Origin: Lysobacteraceae bacterium
Lineage (GTDB): Bacteria > Pseudomonadota > Gammaproteobacteria > Xanthomonadales > Xanthomonadaceae
NCBI GenBank assembly: GCA_030681035.1
Contig: JAUXUI010000075.1
Span: 1-59,780, forward strand
Length of the DNA: 59,780 nucleotides
Reading direction: 5' to 3'
In this document: in pieces, positions 22,174 through 31,942 of the stretch
Position numbering within the stretch: the stretch's first letter is position 1
Layout: each line of letters opens with the position of its first letter
Position numbers and translations under genes: made by a program
Notes under the pieces: generated by a model
Seen by the model: only the letters and a program-made list of their open reading frames with translations
What the model was told of the DNA's origin: nothing
Databases searched by the model: none

Positions 22174-22884
22174 TCATGCGCTCAGCGCATACATGACGAT
22201 ATTGACGGAAAAGCGGGTGTTGTCCTCGGCCAGCCAGCGCTTGTTGCGCCAGTCGTAATCCCATTCGCAGCCGTAGTCCTTGTTGCTGTACAGCACGCCA
22301 AGGCGGCCATCGACATGGATGCCCTTGAGGTAATCATGCACCAGGTCATCGCCCCAACCGTTGAGCTCGAAGCTGGTGGTTGGCGGGCCATCAAAGGCAA
22401 AAAAACTGTGATAGATCGGATGCTGTTTCGGCAGCTTTTGCAAGGCATCGGCACCGAATATGTCGGCCATCTGGGCTTCGAACGAACGTGCGAACAGGCC
22501 ATCAATGTCGTGGTTGCAGTCGTCGACAAAAACAAATCCGCCGTTACGCACGTAGCGCTCAAAATTGCGCCGTTCATCGACATTGAACTCGACCAGCTTG
22601 TGACCGGCCAGGTAGCACATCGGCGCGTTCAGCATGCGCGGGTCGGCCAAGGCAATGATCTGCTCCTTCGGATCGACCCGCAGATGCGTGTATTGCAGCA
22701 GCGCGTCGATCAGGTTCGATGGCATGCGCTCATCGACATCCCAATCACCCGATTCGTACATCAGCCGGGTAAACCAGAAGTCGTATTCCGCTGGTGCCGC
22801 GCGTGCGCGTTTGGCTGCGAACGGAGCTGCAAGCAGTGCGCTGGCAGTTCCGGTCATCAGTTGCAGAAAGTGCTTGCGATCCAT
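22174..22884 (-). CDS. DUF4159 domain protein with Tat-like signal
   Basis: First gene of the MoxR operon, 236 residues. The N-terminus 'MDRKHFLQLMTGTASALLAA' followed by 'PFAAKRARA' resembles a twin-arginine signal with Arg-Lys in the place of Arg-Arg. The mature part 'DFWFTRLMYESGDWDVDERM' and 'YVRNGGFVFVDDCNHD' is typical of DUF4159, a glutamine-amidotransferase-like fold found beside MoxR/DUF58 genes. ATG at 22884 gives the signal peptide at the N-terminus; the upstream ATG at 22953 would bury it. A gap of 17 bases separates it from moxR. Export across the inner membrane is predicted but the Arg-Lys pair leaves doubt. Confidence 0.85.
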   Translation of the reverse strand: MDRKHFLQLMTGTASALLAAPFAAKRARAAPAEYDFWFTRLMYESGDWDVDERMPSNLIDALLQYTHLRVDPKEQIIALADPRMLNAPMCYLAGHKLVEFNVDERRNFERYVRNGGFVFVDDCNHDIDGLFARSFEAQMADIFGADALQKLPKQHPIYHSFFAFDGPPTTSFELNGWGDDLVHDYLKGIHVDGRLGVLYSNKDYGCEWDYDWRNKRWLAEDNTRFSVNIVMYALSA

Positions 22885-22992
22885 GGGTGATCTCGAGGAG
22901 TCTTGCAAAGCTCTGAACGACGCGTCATCGCAGATAGGAAAACCCCGGATCAACAGGGACTGACCGGGTTCGGCCTATGCTACGGTCGGCTT

Positions 22993-23205
22993 CAAGCCCC
23001 TCTCCCACCGGGAGAGGGGTTGGGGTGAGGGTACGGCGAAGGCGCAATGTTTCGGACTCCGTTTCGCCGCACCCTCATCCGGCGCTACGCGCCACCTCGC
23101 TGCGCGCCCCGGCCCTCACGCGCTGCGTTCGGGCGTTCGACGTTGCGCAAGCCGATGGCTTGCAAGCGCAACCTCTCACCCCGGTGGGAGAAGGGATCAA
23201 CCCCA
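22993..23205. repeat. Composite 'ccctctccc/gggagaggg' repeat
   Basis: The 365-bp gap between the DUF4159 gene and tldE contains a palindrome 'cccctctcccaccgggagag' at its left and a related 'ctctcaccccggtgggagaa' at its right (about 23180-23200). Between them lies a GC-rich spacer with minor palindromes ('ggcgctacgcgcc'). A related but diverged copy is at 56315-56413. No gene is supported. Such elements are common intergenic repeats in proteobacteria and may also terminate tldE-distal transcripts. Confidence 0.7.
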
Positions 23206-23249
23206 GTCGCCTACGCGGCGCCCATCGTGACGATTCAGCCGCCTTGCGA

Positions 23250-24599
23250 TCAAACCGCGTCCGACAGTGAGGTAAAGGTAAAGTCGCGCACCTTCATTGC
23301 CGGCACCATCATCGCAAGGCCAGGGCCGCCACCAACACCTGCGCCGCTACTGACGCGCTCGGTCTTGCCCAGTTCTTCAACATTGTTGAGCATGATGACC
23401 GGCGATTCGTTGAAGCGGAAGTTCTTGATCGGGTGCTTGATCTCGCCGTCCTCAATGTAAAAAGTGCCATCGCGGGTGAGACCGGTGAGCAATACGGTTT
23501 GTGGGTCAACCATGCGGATATACCAGGTGCGCGTGACCAGGATGCCGCGGCGGGTCGATGCGACCAGTTCTTCGGTGGATTTGTCGCCACCGCTCATGAT
23601 CACGTTGCCCGGCTGTGCGACAACCGGCTTGCCCTGCTTTTGTGCCCAGTAACGCGAGTAGTTGAGGTGTTTGACCACGCCGTTTTCGATGATGGCCAGT
23701 TTCTGGCGGGGCAGGCCGTCTTCATCCCATGGCAGGGTGGCAAGGCCATCGTGCGAAGGGTCGGAAAAGGCGTTGATGCGACTGTCGAAAATCTGTTCGC
23801 CGAGGCGATTGCCACCGCCCTTTTTCGACAGAAAGCTGCGGCCTTCGTCGGCTTGGCGAGCATCAAAACCGAACAGCATGAACAGCAGCAGTCCTGCGGT
23901 CGCAGCGGGCTCCAGGATGACCGTGTATTTGCCAGGTTCCAGTGCCTTGGCGTTGGCCGAACCTTTGGCTTTGGCGATGGCGGTACGGATTTCGCTGCTG
24001 GCATTGAACTGCGTCGAATCAGCGAGGTTGCGCGCCACCCAGCCAGAGCCGGTGCCGTCTTCGGTGCGCACCGTGCAGGTGTAATCCAGATCGGTGGTTT
24101 TCTGGTAGCCGAAGTTGCCTTTGCTGTTGGCGATGGCGGTAAAGCCCTGGCCATCCTCGAGGAAGCCGGCCGCAACGAGATTTTCTGCCTTGCACGGCGC
24201 GATCGAATCGCTGGCGACTTTGGCCCGATACGTGGGGTCGATGTCAGCGGTGCTTTGCACAAACGTCGGTGTTGCGCTGTAGGTTTGCTTGTCGATGGCA
24301 GGGACAAACTCCGGGTTCTCCGGCGCCAGCTTGGCCAACTCTTCGGCGCGACGCACCACGCGTTCCAGCGAGACATCGTCGAAGGCGTTGATGGTAGCAG
24401 TGCCGACGCGTTGGCCAAAGGCAACCTGTACCGCCAGATCGGTGTTGCTGACGACACCGCTGGTGGACACGTTGTTCAGGGCAAAACGCACATTGCCAGT
24501 GGTGGAACCGGTAAGCGTCGCGATGCACTCGTCAGCTACCGACAGCTTGATGACCTTATCCAGGATGGCCTTGGCTTGCGCCTCAGTGAACATGCTCAT
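23250..24599 (-). CDS. TldE/PmbA-like metallopeptidase subunit (no signal peptide)
   Basis: 449 residues, PmbA/TldD superfamily. Fold features are present throughout ('VSTSGVVSNTDLAVQVAFG' early, 'TRDGTFYIEDGEIKHPIKNF' near the C-terminus) but there is no HExxxH zinc motif, which identifies the TldE-type non-catalytic partner. By family knowledge TldD and TldE form a heterodimeric protease acting on unfolded peptides, for example in maturation of ribosomal peptides and CcdA turnover. ATG at 24599 has GGAG 8 bases upstream; the frame remains open to 25052 but those codons overlap tldD. It follows tldD by 26 bases. Unlike its partner it starts directly with 'MSMFTEAQAKAILDKV' and has no export signal. 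Confidence 0.88.
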   Translation of the reverse strand: MSMFTEAQAKAILDKVIKLSVADECIATLTGSTTGNVRFALNNVSTSGVVSNTDLAVQVAFGQRVGTATINAFDDVSLERVVRRAEELAKLAPENPEFVPAIDKQTYSATPTFVQSTADIDPTYRAKVASDSIAPCKAENLVAAGFLEDGQGFTAIANSKGNFGYQKTTDLDYTCTVRTEDGTGSGWVARNLADSTQFNASSEIRTAIAKAKGSANAKALEPGKYTVILEPAATAGLLLFMLFGFDARQADEGRSFLSKKGGGNRLGEQIFDSRINAFSDPSHDGLATLPWDEDGLPRQKLAIIENGVVKHLNYSRYWAQKQGKPVVAQPGNVIMSGGDKSTEELVASTRRGILVTRTWYIRMVDPQTVLLTGLTRDGTFYIEDGEIKHPIKNFRFNESPVIMLNNVEELGKTERVSSGAGVGGGPGLAMMVPAMKVRDFTFTSLSDAV

Positions 24600-24625
24600 T
24601 GTGAGTTCTCCAAATAAAGGGCAGA

Positions 24626-26257
24626 TCAGCCAAGGCTGCGTGCAGTGTTGATGACATTGGCGCCGTTGAAGCGCGCCGTGCTGGCGCCGTGCGACACGGC
24701 CGAAACCTGGGACGGTTGCCCCTTGCCGTCGAAGAACGAGCCGCCGAGCCGGTAATCGGACTCGTCGCACACCGCGACGCAGGAGTTCCAGAACTCCGGC
24801 GTGCGCATCTGGTAGGCCACGTCCTCCAGCATTTGGGTGATCTTGCCGTTCTTGATTTCGTAAAAAAGCTGGCCGCCGAACTGGGCGTTGTAACGTTGCT
24901 GATCGATTGAAAACGAGCCGTTGCCGACGATGAAAATACCGTTTTCGATGTCCTTCAGCATGTCCTTCGGGCTGAGTTTTTCCTTGCCTGGCGCGAGCGA
25001 CACATTGGCCATGCGCTGGAATTGCACGCTCGACCAGGAGTCGGCGTAACAACAGCCATGCGATGCCTTTTCACCGATGATGTGGGCCTGGTCGCGGATC
25101 GCCTGATAGTTGACCAGGGTGCCGTCCTTGACCAGATCCCAGCGCCGGGTCTTGACGCCTTCATCGTCATAACCGACCGCGCCGAGGCTGCCCGGCTGCA
25201 CTTTGTCGGCAAACAGGGTGACCTTGTCGCTGCCGTAGCGGAAGCCGGCATCGCGCTTGTCGAGCGTGGCGAAACTGGTGCCGGCAAAGTTGGCCTCGTA
25301 ACCCAGCACACGGTCGAGCTCCAGCGGGTGGCCAACCGACTCGTGAATGGTCAACCACAGGTGGCCGGGATCAAGCATCAGGTCGTATTTGCCGGCCTTT
25401 ACGCTGGTTGCCTTGAGCTTTTCCTGTGCCTGCTTGGCCGCCGCAATGGCATCTTCCATCAGGTTGTAGGAATTGCCGTAGCCAATCACGCCGCCGGGCA
25501 TTTCGATGCGGTCTTCGGCGCGCGCATCAAGATATTCGTAGCCCATGCCAACCGGTGATGACAGCCCGGCACGGCTGCGGAACTTGCCAGTGGCCTTGTC
25601 GATCGCGGTTGCGCTGAACGGAACCCATAGCCGATGCACATCCTGATCGATGTATGAGCCATCGGTGGAGGCGAAATATTTTTGCTCGTTGACCACGAAC
25701 ATCATTGAATTGACGAAGTTGGCGCCAGCCGCCATGGCTGCCGCGTTTACCGACAGCAGCAGATCAACCTTTTCCTTGATCGGCACTTCCATCGCGTTTT
25801 TCTTGATTGGTGTGGCCCAGGACACCTCACCGACACCGGGTGTCGGCGCCAGTTGCACCGGCGCCGTCTGCGTGATCGAGTTGGCCTTGGCCACCGCGAC
25901 CGCCTGCTGCGCCGCCTTGCGCACACCACTCGGGCTGAGGTCATCGGTGGCGGCAAAGCCCCAGGTGCCATTGGCGATCACGCGCACACCGGTTCCGATG
26001 GACTCGGTATTGACCACGTTTTGTACCTTGTCCTCGCGGGTGATCACGAACTGCCGCAGGTAGCGGCCAATGCGCACATCGCAATAGCTGGCGCCCGCAG
26101 CAGTCGCAGCTTCCAGCGCACCATCAGCCAGCACTTTCTTTACTGCTGGATCGAGTGTGCTGAGGAGTTGTTCGGCAGCGATCAACCGGCCGGAAATTGG
26201 GATCATCAGGCTGGCCGTGCCGAGGCCAGTGACGGTCAGAAAACTACGTCGATCCAT
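24626..26257 (-). CDS. TldD-like metallopeptidase with Tat signal peptide
   Basis: 543 residues. The N-terminus 'MDRRSFLTVTGLGTASLMIP' is a good twin-arginine signal (Arg-Arg-Ser-Phe-Leu). The catalytic zinc motif HESVGH is at residues 305-310, as in TldD, with the usual downstream 'HPLELDRVLGYEA'. ATG at 26257 is preceded by GGGAG with 7-base spacing; the longer frame to 26347 would hide the signal. It is about 60 residues longer than E. coli TldD because of the signal and insertions. The combination of an exported TldD with a signal-less TldE (23250-24599) is odd: either they travel together through Tat or the signal is not used. Confidence 0.9.
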   Translation of the reverse strand: MDRRSFLTVTGLGTASLMIPISGRLIAAEQLLSTLDPAVKKVLADGALEAATAAGASYCDVRIGRYLRQFVITREDKVQNVVNTESIGTGVRVIANGTWGFAATDDLSPSGVRKAAQQAVAVAKANSITQTAPVQLAPTPGVGEVSWATPIKKNAMEVPIKEKVDLLLSVNAAAMAAGANFVNSMMFVVNEQKYFASTDGSYIDQDVHRLWVPFSATAIDKATGKFRSRAGLSSPVGMGYEYLDARAEDRIEMPGGVIGYGNSYNLMEDAIAAAKQAQEKLKATSVKAGKYDLMLDPGHLWLTIHESVGHPLELDRVLGYEANFAGTSFATLDKRDAGFRYGSDKVTLFADKVQPGSLGAVGYDDEGVKTRRWDLVKDGTLVNYQAIRDQAHIIGEKASHGCCYADSWSSVQFQRMANVSLAPGKEKLSPKDMLKDIENGIFIVGNGSFSIDQQRYNAQFGGQLFYEIKNGKITQMLEDVAYQMRTPEFWNSCVAVCDESDYRLGGSFFDGKGQPSQVSAVSHGASTARFNGANVINTARSLG

Positions 26258-26776
26258 GGTTTTGCTCCCGTTGTAGGCCCATTGGGCCAGTGAAAAACAA
26301 TGGTTTGCAATGCGCAAGCAGTGTCGCGGCGCAGCATTGACGGACAATCCGCAGCCCTGCGCGATGCCTGTATCTCAGACACGCACTGCCCGCAACCGAT
26401 CAATGTGACAACATGAAAGACTTGCGAAACCAATACATTGATTGGCTCGCCAAGTCTGCCATGACACATTGCATAGGCCTTCCATGGTGCAATGTCCATC
26501 GTCACGCGTCATGTGACGAATGGCATGGTTCAGGCGCAAATATGCATTGATGTGTGTGCAAATCGCTCAAGTTACATTTTTGCCGGCCGTTAAAGCTGAA
26601 GTGGGATGTCTCGTTTTTGCGATTTGCCCTGCAAATGCGTATGAGCGGTCATCCATTTTTTCCACAATGCAGCCTGTGGCAGCCGGTATCAACGAGCAGC
26701 AAGTCCGCGTCAAGCCCCTGTTGCTGGGCAGGATTGCCTGACGTGTGCTGGTAGTGATGCTTCGGGGAGGGTGAAC
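26258..26776. other. 519-bp divergent intergenic region, tldD / chemoreceptor
   Basis: No supported gene. It contains a stem-loop with arms 'ccgatcaatgtg' (26396-26407) and 'acattgattgg' (26435-26445). Close to the chemoreceptor is the ribosome binding site 'ggggagg' (26764-26770). The AT content rises between about 26530 and 26660, compatible with promoters for one or both flanking genes, but I find no clear -35/-10 pair and no flagellar sigma-28 match. Confidence 0.5.
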
Positions 26777-28501
26777 ATGTTCGAATCAGCAGACAAAACA
26801 CCAGGCGAGCGGGTGCGAGAGCGCGCCTTGAAGCAACGTTCAAGCACTGCAACGTGGCGCGCAATCATCCTCAACGCAGCCAAAAAAATAGCTGCAACAT
26901 TTGGCGCTGCGTCGACAAAGTTTGTTTCAGTGCTTCAGCGCAGCAAGGCTGGTGTGCTTGCCATTGCGCATTGGCAAGTTGGTGCTCGCCTGGGCTTGGG
27001 GTTTGCGCTGGTGTTGTTGTGGTCGATGGTGATCTTGTTCCTTGCGTTGAGCCGTATGGCTGGCATGGATGCAACGGTCAGTCAGGTCGTGGGCATTGAA
27101 TGGCAGCGGATGCTGCGGGTCAGCGAAATTGAATCGCGCGCACAGTCGGTGAGCGCCAACGATTTGCAGCGTTTGATCAACACCGATCCGCAGAATATTG
27201 CCGAGTTGGATGCGGCGATTGCGGCGCAACAACGACAAATCGACGTGGTTATCGCCGAGCTGGAAGACCTTTATTTTCGCACCCGCGGCAAGGCAATTCT
27301 GGGCAAGATCAAAAAATCACGCGAAGATTTCATCGCGTCGGTGAGCCAGACCGGAGACTTGCTGCGAGCTGGTCGCATTGAAGACGCCATTGTGTTGATG
27401 AACAGAGAAACGGCACCCGCCAACAAGCGGCTGCTCAACGGTATTGGTGAGTTGATTGACTATCAACGTGCGGAGGTTGAAACGCGTGGCAAGCAGGTTT
27501 CTGCCGATTACAACCGAACCCGCTGGATGCTGATGCTGGCTGGCCTTGCTGCACTGATTTCAGGGTCGTTATGTTCGTTTTACATCACTCGCGGGGTAAC
27601 GCGGCCTTTGGGCATGGCAGTGGCATTGGCGCGGCGAGTTGCTGATGGCGATTTGAGCGGCACGATAGACGTGCGTGGCAACGATGAAACAGGGCAATTG
27701 CTGCATGCTTTGGCAGCAATGAACTTGGCGCTGACCGAGTTGGTGAACCGTGTCCGCGATAGCGCCAGCGCAATCGTCGAGGCTTCAGGCGAGGTGGCTG
27801 AAGGTGGCGAACAGTTGTCACAGCGTGCGCACACACAGGCTGAACGCCTGCATCAGCTTGCCGATCTCATCCAACGTCTGACCGTTGTGGTCGGTGAAAA
27901 CGCGAACAATGCCAGCAATGCCGATCGATTGGCGGAGCAAGCTGCAGAATTGGCATTCCGTGGTGGCGAGGAAGTGCTGGCGGTGGCGCAGACGATGGTC
28001 GATATCGAAAAAGCCTCTGCCCAGGTGGCAGATATCATTCAGGTTATCGATGAGATCGCGTTCCAGACCAATTTGCTGTCGCTCAATGCCGCTATCGAAG
28101 CGGCGCAGGCGGGTGAGCAAGGGCGCGGTTTTGCCGTGGTGGCCACTGAAGTGCGCATGTTGTCGCAGCGCACCAAGGCAGCATCGCGCGAGGTGCGTGT
28201 GTTGATTGAAAATTCGCGCCAACACGTTGGCGCCGGGCGCAAGCGGGTCGATCAGGCCGGTGCAACCACGCAGGAGGTTATTGCGACGATCCGCGAAGTT
28301 GCGATGGTAGTCAGCGATATCACCGAAGGTTCGTTGTCGCAGGCACGCGATATCGAGCTCATCAGTAATGGCTTTTCGAGCATGAACGAAAACACCGAGC
28401 GCAATGCCGCGCTTGCGGCGGCATCAGCGTCAGCGGCACAGGAGATGCGCCAGCAGGCGGGCAGCCTGGATCGGGCAGTGTCGGTATTTCGCGTTGCTTG
28501 A
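26777..28501 (+). CDS. Methyl-accepting chemotaxis protein
   Basis: 574 residues. An unusual basic cytoplasmic extension of about 65 residues precedes the first membrane helix ('[20 protein letters not shown]'). A periplasmic four-helix-type domain (to about residue 255), a second helix ('[20 protein letters not shown]'), HAMP ('[20 protein letters not shown]') and the signalling domain follow, with the hairpin tip '[20 protein letters not shown]' and '[15 protein letters not shown]'. The C-terminus ends '[10 protein letters not shown]', with no CheR-binding pentapeptide. ATG at 26777 is chosen since GGGAGG is 6 bases upstream; GTG at 26771 leaves none. No other chemotaxis gene is in the window, so its pathway and ligand cannot be inferred. 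Confidence 0.93.
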   Translation: MFESADKTPGERVRERALKQRSSTATWRAIILNAAKKIAATFGAASTKFVSVLQRSKAGVLAIAHWQVGARLGLGFALVLLWSMVILFLALSRMAGMDATVSQVVGIEWQRMLRVSEIESRAQSVSANDLQRLINTDPQNIAELDAAIAAQQRQIDVVIAELEDLYFRTRGKAILGKIKKSREDFIASVSQTGDLLRAGRIEDAIVLMNRETAPANKRLLNGIGELIDYQRAEVETRGKQVSADYNRTRWMLMLAGLAALISGSLCSFYITRGVTRPLGMAVALARRVADGDLSGTIDVRGNDETGQLLHALAAMNLALTELVNRVRDSASAIVEASGEVAEGGEQLSQRAHTQAERLHQLADLIQRLTVVVGENANNASNADRLAEQAAELAFRGGEEVLAVAQTMVDIEKASAQVADIIQVIDEIAFQTNLLSLNAAIEAAQAGEQGRGFAVVATEVRMLSQRTKAASREVRVLIENSRQHVGAGRKRVDQAGATTQEVIATIREVAMVVSDITEGSLSQARDIELISNGFSSMNENTERNAALAAASASAAQEMRQQAGSLDRAVSVFRVA

Positions 28502-28565
28502 GCTTGCGGTTTGCCATTGGGTTTGCAGTCGAATGCACTCGCCGCAAGCCCGGCACGCTCTGGTT

Positions 28566-28592
28566 CGTCATTCCAGCTTGCGCTGGAATGAC
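28566..28592. terminator. Hairpin between chemoreceptor and EamA gene
   Basis: The palindrome 'gtcattccagcttgcgctgg' plus 'aatgac' forms an 11-bp stem with a short loop between two convergent genes. There is no T-run on either strand, so it could be a REP-like palindrome rather than an intrinsic terminator. Confidence 0.45.
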
Positions 28593-28629
28593 AATGAAGG
28601 TGAGGGTGGCCGAGGTGAACGATGCCATG

Positions 28630-29559
28630 TCAACGCGGCAGGCTGGCTTCAGTGCCGATCTGCGGGTCGGTGGTCGTGAGCCGCGCCAATTTCGCTTCGC
28701 GATAGGCGATATAGGCGTTCGATGCAAAGATGATCAGCGCGCCGACTGCGGTCCACCAACTGATCACTTCGCCGAACAAGAGGTAGCCGCCGACGACCAC
28801 GACCGGCAACTGCACGAAGCTGATCGGCGTCAACAGCGATGCGTCGCCCATGCGCAGCGCGCGCGTCCAGAAAAAATGGCCGCTGGTGCCGAACAGCCCC
28901 GCCAGCACGATCCACAGCCAGGTGATGCCATGCGGCATCTGCCAGTAGAACAATGCCGGAACCAACGACAGCGGTACCCAGATGGCGGTGGTATAGATCA
29001 CGATCGCATCCGGGTTCTCGGTGCGCGACAGGAACTTGATGCTGATCGCCACCGATGCACTCATGGCGGCGGCAAGCAGCGCCACCAAACTCCCGCCGGT
29101 GAAGGTTTCCGCGCCCGGACGAACGATGAGCATCACCCCAATGAAACCGATGAACACTGCGGTCCAGCGTCGTGCGCGTACCACTTCACCCAACACCAAC
29201 ACAGCTCCAATGGTGACAAACAGCGGCGTGGAATAGGACAGCGAAATGGCCTGTGCCAATGGCAGGTTGACGATTGCCCAGAACCCGGCCAGCATCGATA
29301 CAATGCCGATCGAGCAGCGCAGGAAATACAGCGGCAGCTTGTCGGTGCGCAGCAGGCCAGGGCCATGGCGCAGCAACAGGGGCAGGGCGAACAGCAGGCC
29401 AAAGAAGTTGCGAAAGAAGGCGATCTGAAACGGATGCAATTGATGCGAGGCGAGGCGGATGATAATGGCCATCGCACCAAAAAGTACCGCGCTGACCACC
29501 ATCATCGATACTGCTTGAAGCAGTTCGTCGCCACGATCGGCAGGAATGCCAGGGCTCAT
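28630..29559 (-). CDS. EamA/DMT-superfamily transporter
   Basis: An inner-membrane protein of 309 residues with about ten hydrophobic helices arranged as two EamA repeats. The first starts 'MMVVSAVLFGAMAIIIRLAS' and contains 'PLFVTIGAVLVLGEVVRARR'; the second contains 'QLPVVVVGGYLLFGEVISWW', the usual position of the conserved Pro and Glu in this family. Substrates of such proteins range from amino acids to nucleobases; none can be assigned. It overlaps murB by four bases (ATGA) and is the last gene of the DUF4190-pyrD-murB operon. A short polar tail follows the last helix. Confidence 0.9.
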   Translation of the reverse strand: MSPGIPADRGDELLQAVSMMVVSAVLFGAMAIIIRLASHQLHPFQIAFFRNFFGLLFALPLLLRHGPGLLRTDKLPLYFLRCSIGIVSMLAGFWAIVNLPLAQAISLSYSTPLFVTIGAVLVLGEVVRARRWTAVFIGFIGVMLIVRPGAETFTGGSLVALLAAAMSASVAISIKFLSRTENPDAIVIYTTAIWVPLSLVPALFYWQMPHGITWLWIVLAGLFGTSGHFFWTRALRMGDASLLTPISFVQLPVVVVGGYLLFGEVISWWTAVGALIIFASNAYIAYREAKLARLTTTDPQIGTEASLPR

Positions 29560-30608
29560 GCCGTCACAGGCTGCCAGGTGGCGCCGACAATGCGTGGTTC
29601 GGGCTCCAGCGCAACACCGAACTGTTCAAACACGCGCAACGCTACCTGCTGGGCCAGTTCCAACACATGGCGTCCGCTGGCGCGGCCATGGTTGACCAGC
29701 ACCAGTGCGTGTTGCACGGAAACGGCGGCATCACCGCAACGATAGCCCTTCAATCCGCATTGCTCGATCAGCCAGGCAGCCGACACTTTGCGCAGGGTAT
29801 CGTCACTGGCGCCGAACACCGGCAGCCCCGGCCAGTGATCGGCCAAAGCCTCAGCATCGTTCAGGGCCAGCATTGGGTTCTTGAAAAAGCTGCCAGCATT
29901 GCCGAGTACCACAGGGTTGGGCAACTTGCGGCTGCGCAATCGAGCAATGGCTTCGGCTACCTGTGCTGCACGCGGTACATCGGCACCCATTGCGGCCAGT
30001 TCTTCGGGTACACCGGCGTAGTCGATCATCAACTCGCGCTGGCGTGGCAAGCGAAACTCGACCGCTGTGATGATCCAGCGATCTGGCTCGCGCTTGAACA
30101 GGCTGTCTCGATAGCCGAAAGCACAATCGGCGCGGTTCAAGCGACAAGCGCGCAGTGTTTGGCGATCAAATGCCTCGACTACTTCGATGAACTCACCAAC
30201 CTCCACGCCATAGGCACCGATATTCTGGATCGGCGCCGCGCCGACCGTACCCGGGATCAACACCAGGTTTTCCAGGCCGAGCAGACGATGGCCGAGTGTC
30301 CAATGCACCAGATCGTTCCAAAGTACCCCGGCTTCGGCGCGCACGATGGCGTGATGATCGTGATCGACCAGAATGCGGATGTCGTGCATCGCCAGACTGA
30401 GGATCACGCCCGGCACTTCATCAACGAACACGATGTTGCTGCCAGCGCCCAGCAACAGCAGTGGCCCGTGTTGCACGGCTGGGTAGGCCAGCAGTTCGTG
30501 CAGTGCATCGGCGTGGTAGACGTCAGCCAGCAAGGAAGCACGTGCAGCAACACGAAATGTGTTGCGTCCTTCCAGAGATGCGTTTTCGAGCAGCCGGTAG
30601 CTGCTCAT
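29556..30608 (-). CDS. murB: UDP-N-acetylenolpyruvoylglucosamine reductase
   Basis: FAD enzyme that reduces UDP-GlcNAc-enolpyruvate to UDP-MurNAc in peptidoglycan synthesis. The 350-residue product is of the E. coli type (342). FAD contacts '[11 protein letters not shown]' and '[20 protein letters not shown]', the catalytic Ser in '[10 protein letters not shown]', and the C-terminal Glu region ('LEPEPRIVG') are present, with the type I Tyr loop 'FGYRDSLFK'. It overlaps the stop of pyrD and the start of the EamA gene by four bases each, so all three are translated together. Confidence 0.97.
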   Translation of the reverse strand: MSSYRLLENASLEGRNTFRVAARASLLADVYHADALHELLAYPAVQHGPLLLLGAGSNIVFVDEVPGVILSLAMHDIRILVDHDHHAIVRAEAGVLWNDLVHWTLGHRLLGLENLVLIPGTVGAAPIQNIGAYGVEVGEFIEVVEAFDRQTLRACRLNRADCAFGYRDSLFKREPDRWIITAVEFRLPRQRELMIDYAGVPEELAAMGADVPRAAQVAEAIARLRSRKLPNPVVLGNAGSFFKNPMLALNDAEALADHWPGLPVFGASDDTLRKVSAAWLIEQCGLKGYRCGDAAVSVQHALVLVNHGRASGRHVLELAQQVALRVFEQFGVALEPEPRIVGATWQPVTA

Positions 30609-31639
30609 CGTGACGGACCCTCGCGGCGGCGGCGAATTGCGTCCACGGTTTCACGGATCAGCGTTGGGCCTGAATATACCAATCCAGAATAGAGTTGGAT
30701 CAGTGCAGCACCTGCGGCCACTTTGCCGGCGGCATCGGCGGCACTCATCACGCCGCCAACACCAATCAGGGTGATGTGTTCGTCCAGGCGCGCGCGCAGG
30801 CGGCGCAGCACACGTGTTGATCGGCCATACAGCGGTTGCCCGGACATCCCACCCGATTCGTGTGCCCGTGGATCGCTCAACACCATGGCGCGATCAACAG
30901 TGGTGTTGGTTGCGATCACGCCATCGACATGCGCTTCATTCAACACCAGGGCAATGCTGTCGATTTGCGCCTCGTCAAGATCAGGCGCAATTTTGATCAA
31001 CATCGGTACGCGCTTGCCATGCATCACGCCAAGGCGCTCTTGTTGTTCACGCAGAGCGCCGAGCAACTGGCGTAATGCGTCCTCGTTTTGCAACTCACGC
31101 AAGCCCTGTGTATTGGGCGAGGAAATATTCACTACCAGATAGTCGGCCAGGCCGTAGACGCGCTGCATGCACAGCAGGTAATCATCGGCGGCGTTTTCGT
31201 TTGGGGTGTCCTTGTTCTTGCCGATGTTGATGCCGAGGATGCCGCGTCGCTTGCTGCGCTCGACATTGCGCACCAGTGCATCAACGCCCGCATTGTTGAA
31301 GCCCATGCGGTTGATCAATGCGCCGTGTCGGCGCATGCGGAACAGACGCGGCTTCGGATTGCCAGCTTGCGGGCGCGGTGTAACGGTGCCGATCTCGATG
31401 AAACCAAAGCCAAGCGCAAACAAAGCGTCGATGTGCTCGCCATTTTTGTCCAGGCCGGCGGCAAGGCCGACCGGATTGGGAAACGCCAACCCGAATGCAC
31501 GGGTGACCAGCGGTTTGGGTTGCGGCCACAGCAGGCGGCACATGCCGGTGTGGTAGGCCAGATCCAGCAGGCGCAGTGTTTGTTGGTGAGCACGCTCAGG
31601 ATCAAGGCCGAACAATGCTGGCCGAAGCAGCGAATACAC
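30605..31639 (-). CDS. pyrD: Dihydroorotate dehydrogenase (quinone), class 2
   Basis: Membrane-associated FMN enzyme that oxidises dihydroorotate to orotate with quinone, step 4 of pyrimidine synthesis. The 344-residue product begins '[20 protein letters not shown]', the class 2 N-terminal membrane-docking helix. FMN and substrate sites are '[12 protein letters not shown]', the catalytic Ser in '[12 protein letters not shown]', and '[10 protein letters not shown]'. GTG at 31639 is chosen because E. coli PyrD starts at the same place; the open frame to 31702 overlaps the DUF4190 gene. Located 4 bases after that gene and overlapping murB. Together with carAB it gives two pyrimidine-pathway loci in the window. 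Confidence 0.96.
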   Translation of the reverse strand: MYSLLRPALFGLDPERAHQQTLRLLDLAYHTGMCRLLWPQPKPLVTRAFGLAFPNPVGLAAGLDKNGEHIDALFALGFGFIEIGTVTPRPQAGNPKPRLFRMRRHGALINRMGFNNAGVDALVRNVERSKRRGILGINIGKNKDTPNENAADDYLLCMQRVYGLADYLVVNISSPNTQGLRELQNEDALRQLLGALREQQERLGVMHGKRVPMLIKIAPDLDEAQIDSIALVLNEAHVDGVIATNTTVDRAMVLSDPRAHESGGMSGQPLYGRSTRVLRRLRARLDEHITLIGVGGVMSAADAAGKVAAGAALIQLYSGLVYSGPTLIRETVDAIRRRREGPSR

Positions 31640-31643
31640 GGCT

Positions 31644-31913
31644 TCAGTGCGCCAGCGACAGCAAGAACGCCATGCCGCCAAAGAACAGGAAGATCGCCAC
31701 AATTGCCAACATGCTGATGGCGATATTCAACCAACCCAGAATCAGGCCGGCCAGTGCCATGCCACTACCCTCGAATTGATCTGGGGAACGGTTGATTTCG
31801 GCGCGTGCCAAGTGGCCGGTGATGACTGCCACGATAGCGCCGATCATGGGCAAGCCAAGCCACGATATCAATCCGAATATAAGGCTGACGATCGCCAGGG
31901 TGTGGGTACGCAT
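31644..31913 (-). CDS. DUF4190 small membrane protein
   Basis: 89 residues with two hydrophobic segments ('[20 protein letters not shown]' and '[20 protein letters not shown]') joined by the loop '[20 protein letters not shown]'. This GHLA-R-EI pattern between two helices is the DUF4190 signature. Function unknown. It lies 4 bases upstream of pyrD on the same strand and is probably the first gene of that operon. Confidence 0.85.
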   Translation of the reverse strand: MRTHTLAIVSLIFGLISWLGLPMIGAIVAVITGHLARAEINRSPDQFEGSGMALAGLILGWLNIAISMLAIVAIFLFFGGMAFLLSLAH

Positions 31914-31942
31914 TGTGACGGTCCTTGTGCGCGGGTGCAGGC

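Noticed and set aside
23250-25052. 600-codon frame ending at 23250 read as one long TldE protein
   Set aside because: The first 151 codons overlap tldD and are Arg-rich shadow sequence; the family N-terminus and ribosome binding site start at 24599.
26258-26776. c-di-GMP (GEMM) riboswitch before the chemoreceptor gene
   Set aside because: A hairpin is present, but the conserved GEMM core sequences are not.
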